From: Rhizobacter sp.
GTDB taxonomy: Bacteria > Pseudomonadota > Gammaproteobacteria > Burkholderiales > Burkholderiaceae_C
Length of the DNA stretch: 6,857 nucleotides
NCBI GenBank assembly: GCA_025351675.1
Contig: JANXVK010000277.1
Span: forward strand, 1-6,857
Direction: 5' to 3'
Position numbers and translations under genes: made by a program. The stretch's first letter is position 1. Every line of letters starts with the position of its first letter. The notes under the pieces were generated by a model that worked only from the letters and a program-made list of their open reading frames with translations, was not told the origin of the DNA and did no database searches. Below, one piece after another: positions 1 to 5,190 of the stretch.

Positions 1-608
1 ATCGGCATTTTCATCAGGGTCATGCCGGGCGCGCGCATGTTGAGAATAGTGACGATGATGTTGATCGATCCCATGATCGAGCTGGCACCCATGATGTGCA
101 TCGCAAAGATGCCGGCATCCATGGAAGGGCCCATCTGCAAGGTCAGCGGTGCATAGAGCGTCCAACCGGTCGATGGCGCACCACCCGGCATGAAGAACGA
201 ACCGACCAGCATCAACGCAGCCGGAATCAGCAACCAGAAGCTGAAGTTGTTCATGCGCGCGAAGGCCATGTCGGCCGCGCCGATCTGCAGCGGGATCATC
301 CAGTTCGCGAAGCCGACGAAGGCCGGCATGATCGCGCCGAACACCATGATCAGCCCGTGCATCGTGGTGAGCTGGTTGAACATCTGCGGGTTCACGAACT
401 GCAGCCCCGGCTGGAACAGCTCGGCGCGGATCAACATCGCGAGCGCGCCGCCGATCATCAGCATGGTGAACGAGAACAACAGGTACATCGTGCCGATGTC
501 CTTGTGGTTCGTCGCGTACAACCAGCGGCGCCAGCCGCGCGGCGCGCCGTGGTCGTGGCTGTGATCGTCGTGGGCGTGGCCGCCGTGCGGGTGAATGACT
601 GCGCTCAT
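1..608 (-). CDS. ctaD: Cytochrome c oxidase subunit I (aa3-type), N-terminal 202 residues
   Basis: Catalytic heme-copper subunit of cytochrome c oxidase in the inner membrane, which reduces O2 to water and pumps protons. The start is ATG at 608-606, preceded by an AGGAG at 614-618. Only the first 202 residues are in the window; the gene runs off the left edge. Visible family marks are the RWLYATNHKDIGTMY entry motif (about residues 28-42), the heme a ligand His84 in TTMHG, and a complete D-channel entrance: Asp113 with Asn102 and Asn120, spaced as in the Rhodobacter enzyme (D132, N121, N139). The binuclear-site histidines, the Glu equivalent to E286 and the Tyr-His crosslink lie outside the window. 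Hydrophobic stretches at about 43-61, 84-105, 123-140 and 167-190 fit the first membrane helices. The N-terminus is rich in histidine (seven His between residues 6 and 20). It lies 37 bp downstream of coxB and is surely in the same operon. Confidence 0.97.
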   Translation of the reverse strand, partial: MSAVIHPHGGHAHDDHSHDHGAPRGWRRWLYATNHKDIGTMYLLFSFTMLMIGGALAMLIRAELFQPGLQFVNPQMFNQLTTMHGLIMVFGAIMPAFVGFANWMIPLQIGAADMAFARMNNFSFWLLIPAALMLVGSFFMPGGAPSTGWTLYAPLTLQMGPSMDAGIFAMHIMGASSIMGSINIIVTILNMRAPGMTLMKMP

Positions 609-613
609 GGGAA

Positions 614-618
614 CTCCT
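614..618 (-). promoter_or_regulatory. Ribosome binding site of ctaD
   Basis: The minus strand reads AGGAG here, five bases before the ctaD ATG. This is the clearest Shine-Dalgarno sequence in the window and fixes the ctaD start. It lies in the 37-bp coxB-ctaD gap, which holds no hairpin that I can see. Confidence 0.8.
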
Positions 619-645
619 GAATTCTGCGGTGTCTCGCGCGGCGGC

Positions 646-2214
646 TCAGCCGGCCACGCGGATGTCGACGCGGCGGGCCTGGCTCTGGTCGGCGCTGCCG
701 GCCTGGACCTGCGCCGGCTTTTTCATCTCGATGCGGGCGGCGGCGATGCCGCCCTTCTCGAGCGCGGCACGCACATTCAGCGCGCGCTCCTTCGCCAACT
801 CGGCGTTCTTGGCGGCATTGCCGCTCGAATCGACGAAGCCTGACAGCGCGATTTTCGCGTCTGGCGTGGCGTTCAACCGTTCGACGGCGCTGGCGACGGC
901 CTTGGCCCCGTCGGCATCGAGCTCGCTCGTGCCGCTGGCGAACAGCACGCTGACCGGCAGGCCCGAGGTCGTCGCGGCTGCAGGGGTTGCGGGCGCTGCG
1001 GCCGGGGCGGCACCGGCAGCGGCCGGCGCCAGTTCCTTGCCGGCGCGCACCGCCGCCACTTCGGACGGCTGCACGATCTGCCCGGTCTTGTTCGACCAGC
1101 TGTTCTTGGTATAGGTCGCGACCGCTGCGAGCTCGGTGTCGCTGAGCTGCTTCCAGGCCGGCATCGCGCCGTTGTTCTGGCCGTTCAGCAGCACCTTGAT
1201 CTGCTTCGCGTGGTCAGTGTCGACCACGACCGAATCGCCGTCGAGCGCCTTGATCGGGCCACCGCCCTTGCCGGTGGCGAGGTGACAGGCCGCGCAATTC
1301 GCGGCGTAGACCTTCTCGCCGCGCGCCATCATGTCGGGCAAGGTCCAGACCTTGTTCGGGTCGTCGGCCAGCGCCGCCATTTCCTTCTTCTTGCCGTCGA
1401 CCCACTGGGTGTAGTCAGCCGCCGAAACCACCTTGACGTGGATCGGCATGTAGGCGTGCTCCTTGCCGCAGAGCTCTTGGCACTGGCCGTGGTAGTCGCC
1501 GATCTTCGTCGCGCGAAACCAAGTGTCGCGCACGAAACCCGGTATCGCGTCTTGCTTGATGCCGAAAGAATTGATCGCGAACGCGTGGATCACGTCATTG
1601 GAGGTCGTGATGATGCGAATCTTCTTGTCGACCGGCACGACCAGCGCGTTGTCGACCTTCAGCAGGTAGTCGTCGACCGGTGCAGGCTTGCCGGAGTTGG
1701 AAGCTTCGCGCTGGGCGGCGTCGAGCGTCGAGACGAAGCCGATGCCCTGACCTTCGCCGTTGAGGTAGTCGTAGCCCCATTTCCACTGCATCCCGGTGGC
1801 CTTGATGGTCACATCGGCGGCGCTGGTGTCCTTCATCGCGACGACGACCTTGGTCGCCGGCAGCGCCATCAGAATCACGATGATGAACGGCACGATCGTC
1901 CAGATGATTTCGACCGTGGTGCTCTCATGGAAGTTCGCCGGCTTGGCGCCCTTCGATTTGCGGTGCTTGAAGATCGAATAGAACATCACCCCGAACACGC
2001 CGAGGAAGATGATCGTGCAGACCCAGAGCATGAAGTAGTGCAGCCAGCGCTGATCGGCAGCGATCTCGGTGACCGGCGGGTGCAGGTCGAGCTGGTTGAC
2101 GGCCGGGCCGCCCGGCAGGTCGTTGACCGCCATCGCCAGTCGGGTCGCGCACAGCGCCCCCAGCGTCACGCCAACCTGGCCAGCCCTGTGCCACAGTGCT
2201 TTCATCGTCTTCAT
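646..2214 (-). CDS. coxB: Cytochrome c oxidase subunit II with fused cytochrome c and C-terminal OmpA-like domain
   Basis: Electron-entry subunit of the oxidase: it takes electrons from cytochrome c and passes them through CuA to subunit I. Taking ATG 2214 as residue 1 (522 aa), the order is: signal peptide 1-29 (AMA cleavage site), membrane helices about 58-82 and 100-120, electron-entry motif QWKWGYDY near 143-150, and a CuA domain with all ligands (His210, Cys245, Glu247, Cys249, His253, Met256). A cytochrome c domain follows, with CAACH at 307-311 and probable distal Met351 in NGAMPAW, making this a caa3-like subunit. An Ala/Pro linker (about 396-417) then leads to an OmpA-like domain (about 419-522). 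That domain keeps the Asp (462) and Arg (477) at the positions that bind diaminopimelate in OmpA, and a closing RRVDI. The tail makes the protein well over 100 residues longer than a usual subunit II with cytochrome c. A GTG at 2223 is an alternative start, adding three residues; the ATG is preferred, with a weak GAAG upstream. Confidence 0.97.
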   Translation of the reverse strand: MKTMKALWHRAGQVGVTLGALCATRLAMAVNDLPGGPAVNQLDLHPPVTEIAADQRWLHYFMLWVCTIIFLGVFGVMFYSIFKHRKSKGAKPANFHESTTVEIIWTIVPFIIVILMALPATKVVVAMKDTSAADVTIKATGMQWKWGYDYLNGEGQGIGFVSTLDAAQREASNSGKPAPVDDYLLKVDNALVVPVDKKIRIITTSNDVIHAFAINSFGIKQDAIPGFVRDTWFRATKIGDYHGQCQELCGKEHAYMPIHVKVVSAADYTQWVDGKKKEMAALADDPNKVWTLPDMMARGEKVYAANCAACHLATGKGGGPIKALDGDSVVVDTDHAKQIKVLLNGQNNGAMPAWKQLSDTELAAVATYTKNSWSNKTGQIVQPSEVAAVRAGKELAPAAAGAAPAAAPATPAAATTSGLPVSVLFASGTSELDADGAKAVASAVERLNATPDAKIALSGFVDSSGNAAKNAELAKERALNVRAALEKGGIAAARIEMKKPAQVQAGSADQSQARRVDIRVAG

Positions 2215-2224
2215 GGTTGCCACT

Positions 2225-2803
2225 TCAGTTTTCGGATTTGTCTGGAGATTCGATCTCAGAGCCTGCGGCCGGCGCCCATTGCCAGCGCCGCAGCGCCCAA
2301 CGCAATTCTTCGGCCAGCTGGCGGCGCAGTTCGGGGCGCACGAAGCGGCCCACCGAGATCTGCTGGCCTTGGCCCGAGAGTTCGATCAACGAGAGATCGC
2401 CGTGCTGCGGCTCGATGCGAACCCAGGCCGGCGAGAACTCGGCGCGCTCGACGTGGCGGCCCGACACATGTTCGACCGTCAGCCGGCCGGGCTGCAACCC
2501 AATGCGCTCGCTGTCGGTGGCGTGGCGCGAATAGATCAGCAGTGCCACGCCGACGGCGACGATCTCGAGCCACGCGAACGGCATCACGAGCGTCGCGCCC
2601 TGCAGCCAGAAGAACAACCCGATGAGCAGCGACACGCCGCACAGCGAGGCATAGAAGCCCATCATCTGGCGCGGCGTGGTCGAGCAGTTGCGCTTCATCA
2701 GCCACTGCACCGAGTGCTCACCCGCGCCCGCTTCGGCGCCAAAGCGCAGCGAGCGGCTTGTCGCCGCGAGGGCGATCGGAGGGTGAGAAATGGTTGCTGA
2801 CAT
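2225..2803 (-). CDS. DUF2244 domain-containing integral membrane protein
   Basis: Small inner-membrane protein of unknown biochemical role (192 aa). The family is commonly encoded beside cytochrome oxidase genes in alpha- and betaproteobacteria, so a link to oxidase assembly or stability is a reasonable inference but unproven. The family signature is the KRNCSTTPRQ stretch (about residues 37-46) followed by two adjacent membrane helices (about 48-68 and 72-91). A soluble C-terminal half follows, with the ELSGQGQQISVGRFV stretch typical of these proteins and a basic, Trp-rich end. I chose ATG 2803 because the open frame upstream (to 2911) reads as low-complexity Arg-rich sequence unlike a protein start; no strong ribosome site supports it. 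The stop lies 10 bp before the coxB ATG, so the two genes are almost certainly co-transcribed, with this gene at the head of the cox operon. Confidence 0.85.
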   Translation of the reverse strand: MSATISHPPIALAATSRSLRFGAEAGAGEHSVQWLMKRNCSTTPRQMMGFYASLCGVSLLIGLFFWLQGATLVMPFAWLEIVAVGVALLIYSRHATDSERIGLQPGRLTVEHVSGRHVERAEFSPAWVRIEPQHGDLSLIELSGQGQQISVGRFVRPELRRQLAEELRWALRRWQWAPAAGSEIESPDKSEN

Positions 2804-2882
2804 CCCGCGCACGTTCTTTACTGCTGATCTGCCTTGAAATGCTTGTGTCGGCCCGACGATGGATCTGGACTGCGCTGGCCGC

Positions 2883-2906
2883 GTCACGCCGCGCGCACGA
2901 CGTGAC
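2883..2906. repeat. Short dyad in the gap upstream of the cox operon
   Basis: GTCACG at 2883-2888 and its exact reverse complement CGTGAC at 2901-2906 are separated by 12 bases. They lie in the 144-bp non-coding gap between the methyltransferase stop and the DUF2244 start, about 80 bp upstream of that start. The position would suit an operator for the cox operon or a weak terminator for the methyltransferase gene. There is no T-tract, and I saw no convincing -35/-10 pair nearby. A second small palindrome, GTCGG-C-CCGAC, lies at 2847-2857. In GC-rich DNA such short dyads also arise by chance. Confidence 0.3.
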
Positions 2907-2947
2907 CGCAACGGGCCGCGCCCAACGGCGAGAGTTTAGCGCAGAGG

Positions 2948-3880
2948 CTACCTGGCCTTGCCCCGGGCGTGGCTGGAACGCACCATCGCGCGCATGTCGT
3001 CGAGCGAGACGGTCGTCGCCTCCCCGGGCCGCAGCCGTGGGGCGGCTTTGAACGCGTGGCCGTAGGCGACCTCGAAGCTCAGGCCGATGGAGCCGTCCGG
3101 CGCTGCGAGGGCCTGAAGCTCGCGCTCCAGCGTCGTGCGCCAGCGCGGCGTGCGCAGGCCGGCTTCGCGCTCGGGCGCGGTATTGCCCCCGAGCCCGCGC
3201 AGTTCGGCCAGCAAAGCTTGCGGATTCGGCCAGCGCAACGTCAACGTTTCCTGATCCATCACCGGGTCGGCGAACCCGGCCTGCACCAGCATGTCGCCGA
3301 GATCGTGCATATCGACGAAGCCGGGCGTTGGCGCGGGCCAGCCGAGCCGCGCGTAGAGCGTGCGCAGCTCGCGCAAGGTGCCGGGGCCGAGGCACGAGAA
3401 CATCACGAAACCGTCGACCCGCAACAGCCCGTGCCAGCGCTCGATCAGTGCGACCGGGTCGACGACCGCGTGCAGCATCATGTTGGCCCAGACGAGGCCG
3501 GCGCCTGGCTGAATCTCGTCGGCCTCGGTCGCGACCGCCACATCGCCGCCGGTCCAGCGCGCCGCGGTCCACCACGGCCGCTGGGCTTGAGCGCGGCTGC
3601 GTTCGGCCCAGACCGCATCGGGCTCGACACGCAACTGCTGCGCCTTCGGGTAGGCCGCTTCGAGCAGCCCGGCACCGGCGCCGAGCGCGCTCCACCAGTC
3701 GATCACGCGCTCGGGCTGCAGCAGGATCAGGTCGAGCTTCTCGCCCATGCGTCGCGCGATCTCGCCGTGCAGCCACGGCACCTCGGGCGCCCGCGCGAGG
3801 CGGCGCAGCGCCGCGCGCACCGCGGTCGGGTCGAGGCGGCGGGCGTGGGTCGGGTCGGGCGAAACGGGCGATACAGGCAT
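2948..3880 (-). CDS. bioC: BioC-like malonyl-ACP O-methyltransferase (SAM-dependent methyltransferase)
   Basis: Likely class I SAM-dependent methyltransferase of 310 aa related to BioC, which methylates malonyl-ACP so that fatty-acid synthesis can build the pimeloyl chain of biotin. The best evidence is the middle and C-terminal part: the post-motif strand FVMFSCLGPGTLREL (about 158-172) matches the BioC signature, followed by MHDLGDMLVQAGF (191-203). Motif IV is WANMMLHAVVDP (131-142). The SAM-binding loop is LGAGAG (66-71), and the ribose-contacting acidic residue is Glu86 in RVEPD. The usual Asp before the glycine loop is replaced by an unusual DWWSA run. The N-terminus fits the BioC pattern of an early Arg-rich helix (about 20-45) ahead of the methyltransferase fold. 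No other bio genes are in the window, so the pathway assignment comes from similarity alone; another methyl acceptor is possible. ATG 3880 was chosen because the frame further upstream is antisense to comF. It is divergent from comF with 21 bp between them. Confidence 0.75.
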   Translation of the reverse strand: MPVSPVSPDPTHARRLDPTAVRAALRRLARAPEVPWLHGEIARRMGEKLDLILLQPERVIDWWSALGAGAGLLEAAYPKAQQLRVEPDAVWAERSRAQAQRPWWTAARWTGGDVAVATEADEIQPGAGLVWANMMLHAVVDPVALIERWHGLLRVDGFVMFSCLGPGTLRELRTLYARLGWPAPTPGFVDMHDLGDMLVQAGFADPVMDQETLTLRWPNPQALLAELRGLGGNTAPEREAGLRTPRWRTTLERELQALAAPDGSIGLSFEVAYGHAFKAAPRLRPGEATTVSLDDMRAMVRSSHARGKAR

Positions 3881-3901
3881 TGGGGCCCAGTATATTGAGC
3901 C
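3881..3901. promoter_or_regulatory. Divergent promoter gap between the BioC-like gene and comF
   Basis: The whole space between two divergent start codons is 21 bp. In very GC-rich surroundings it holds an AT patch at 3889-3898. On the minus strand, 3894-3889 reads TATACT, one base from the -10 consensus, which would place transcription start at about 3882, next to the ATG at 3880. On the plus strand, 3891-3896 reads TATATT, which would place the start at about the comF GTG at 3902. No good -35 is present at the expected spacing on either strand, and neither gene has a Shine-Dalgarno sequence. The promoters, if real, overlap and would give leaderless or near-leaderless transcripts. This is inference from sequence alone. 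Confidence 0.45.
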
Positions 3902-4612
3902 GTGCTGTTCACCCGACTCCTCCAAGCCGCGCGCGTGCCCAGCCTGTGCGCCGTGTGCCGCGGCTGGGGCGCGCAGCGGATCTGCGGTGACTGCGTGCAG
4001 CGTTTCGCGGTTCCTGTGCCGCGCTGCCGGCGCTGTGCACTGCAGGTGCCCGGGGGTGTGGATGTCTGCGGCGCGTGCCTGACGGATCCACCGCCGTACG
4101 CGCGCACGCTCGCCGCGGTCGACTACGACCACCCGTGGGACGGGCTGATCACGCACTTCAAATTCCACGACGCACTCGATCTGGTGCCGGCACTGGGCGA
4201 GCGCATGTTGGTCGCGCGCGGCGACGCACCGGCGCCGGCGCTGCTCGTGCCGATTCCGCTCAGCGACGCCCGCCTGCGCGAGCGCGGCTACAACCAGGCG
4301 TGGGAGCTGACGAAGCGCCTCGGCGCCGCGCTGCACTGCCCCACCGACGCAACGCTGTTGCTGCGCGTCAAAGACACCCCGCACCAACTCGCCTTTCCTC
4401 CCGACCAGCGCGCCGGCAACGTCCGTGCGGCGTTCGCGGTCGAGCCGAAGCGGCGCGCCGAACTGCAGGGCAGCAGCGTCACGCTGGTCGACGATGTGAT
4501 GACGACCGGCGCGACCGCGGCCGAAGCCACGCGCACCCTGCTGCAGGCCGGCGCGCGCGAGGTGAACGTGTGGGTCGTCGCGCGCACGCCGCGCCACGCG
4601 GCCCAGCCGTGA
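3902..4612 (+). CDS. comF: ComF family protein (phosphoribosyltransferase fold with zinc-finger N-terminus)
   Basis: ComF-type protein of 236 aa, cytoplasmic. The family (ComF in Gram-positives, GntX in E. coli) is tied to DNA uptake or use of external DNA, but its reaction is not established. The N-terminus has four CxxC pairs (Cys16/19, 28/31, 42/45, 56/59), suiting zinc binding. The C-terminal half is a type I phosphoribosyltransferase fold: RERGYNQ at 126-132 and the PRPP loop VTLVDDVMTTGAT at 193-205, with the acidic pair Asp197-Asp198. The start is GTG at 3902: an in-frame TGA at 3896-3898 rules out anything further upstream, and the next GTG (residue 12) would leave only four residues before the first cysteine pair. 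No ribosome site precedes it. The gene is divergent from the BioC-like gene and is followed 10 bp later by trmL on the same strand, so the two are probably co-transcribed. Confidence 0.92.
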   Translation: MLFTRLLQAARVPSLCAVCRGWGAQRICGDCVQRFAVPVPRCRRCALQVPGGVDVCGACLTDPPPYARTLAAVDYDHPWDGLITHFKFHDALDLVPALGERMLVARGDAPAPALLVPIPLSDARLRERGYNQAWELTKRLGAALHCPTDATLLLRVKDTPHQLAFPPDQRAGNVRAAFAVEPKRRAELQGSSVTLVDDVMTTGATAAEATRTLLQAGAREVNVWVVARTPRHAAQP

Positions 4613-4622
4613 CAATCCCGCG

Positions 4623-5093
4623 ATGTTCAACATCATCCTGGTGCAGCCCGAGATCCCGCCGAACACCGGCAATGTGATCCGCCTGGCCGCCAACACCGGC
4701 TGCGCGCTGCACCTGATCGAGCCGCTCGGCTTCTCGATGGACGATCGGCAACTGAAGCGCGCCGGCCTGGACTATCACGAGTACGCGCCAGTGCGCACGC
4801 ACGCGTCGTGGTCCGCCTTCCTGGGCACGATGCAGCCTGATCGCACGCGAATGTTCGCGTTCACGACCCGCGGCAGCCGGCCGTTCGCCGAGGTCGCGTG
4901 GAAGGCGGGCGACTGGCTCGTGTTCGGCTCCGAAACCGCCGGCCTGCCGCCCGAGGTGCGCGACACCTTCGACACGGCACAACGCGTGCGCCTGCCACTG
5001 CGCGAAGGCCAGCGCAGCCTGAACCTGAGCAACGCCGTCGCGGTCGCGGTGTTCGAGGCTTGGCGCCAGAACGGCTACGCCGGCGGCGTTTGA
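4623..5093 (+). CDS. trmL: tRNA (cytidine(34)/uridine(34)-2'-O)-methyltransferase TrmL
   Basis: SPOUT-class RNA methyltransferase (156 aa) that uses SAM to methylate the 2'-hydroxyl of the wobble base (C34 or cmnm5U34) in tRNA-Leu isoacceptors, helping codon-anticodon pairing. Length and motifs match TrmL: PEIPPNTGNVIRLAANTG (9-26) with the conserved Asn14 and Arg20, EPLGF (33-37), the SAM-binding knot segments LVFGSETAGLP (99-109) and RLPLREGQRSLNLSNAVAV (123-141), where SLNLSN is the family signature. TrmL acts as a dimer built only from the SPOUT domain, and no extra RNA-binding domain is seen here. The ATG is 10 bp after the comF stop with no clear ribosome site, which suggests translational coupling to comF. 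The gene ends at a convergent, hairpin-rich region. Confidence 0.96.
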   Translation: MFNIILVQPEIPPNTGNVIRLAANTGCALHLIEPLGFSMDDRQLKRAGLDYHEYAPVRTHASWSAFLGTMQPDRTRMFAFTTRGSRPFAEVAWKAGDWLVFGSETAGLPPEVRDTFDTAQRVRLPLREGQRSLNLSNAVAVAVFEAWRQNGYAGGV

Positions 5094-5103
5094 TGGTGCA
5101 CCC

Positions 5104-5172
5104 GGTGGCGGGTACGCCGCCACCCGCCAAGCGGGTGCTCGGCCGCTTGGGAGCGGCCCGGCGCCGGCCGAG
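5104..5172. terminator. Probable bidirectional terminator between trmL and the binding-protein gene
   Basis: The 97-bp gap between two convergent stop codons holds several exact inverted repeats. GGTGGCGG at 5104-5111 pairs with 5117-5124 (5-base loop). CACCCGC at 5121-5127 pairs with 5131-5137 (3-base loop). GGCCGCT at 5141-5147 pairs with 5152-5158 (4-base loop). CTCGGCCG at 5138-5145 pairs with 5165-5172. Neighbouring pairs overlap, so they cannot all form at once. There is no T-tract on either strand, so classical intrinsic termination is not clear-cut. The placement between convergent genes is the main support for a terminator role. Confidence 0.55.
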
Positions 5173-5190
5173 TTGCCGCTGCGAGCGGGA

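Noticed and set aside
96..620. Plus-strand open frame antisense to ctaD
   Set aside because: It is dominated by Arg, His, Glu and Gln with no domain; the minus-strand ctaD frame has unmistakable family motifs.
1210..2625. A 471-codon open frame on the plus strand, antisense to coxB and DUF2244
   Set aside because: It is Arg/His/Asp-rich with no recognisable domain and lies opposite two clearly real genes. Long antisense frames are expected in DNA with this codon GC bias.
2804..2911. N-terminal extension of the DUF2244 protein to an ATG at 2911
   Set aside because: The added 36 residues are Arg/Gly/Ser-rich with no similarity to the family's N-terminus, and there is no ribosome site.
2718..3776. 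A 352-codon minus-strand frame overlapping the BioC-like gene in another reading frame
   Set aside because: It is mostly Arg and Ala with no domain; the overlapping frame at 2948-3880 carries the methyltransferase motifs.
3881..4696. N-terminal extension of the BioC-like gene (open frame to 4696, 582 codons)
   Set aside because: The extra 272 codons lie wholly antisense to comF and the start of trmL and do not look like protein; the methyltransferase pattern begins after ATG 3880.
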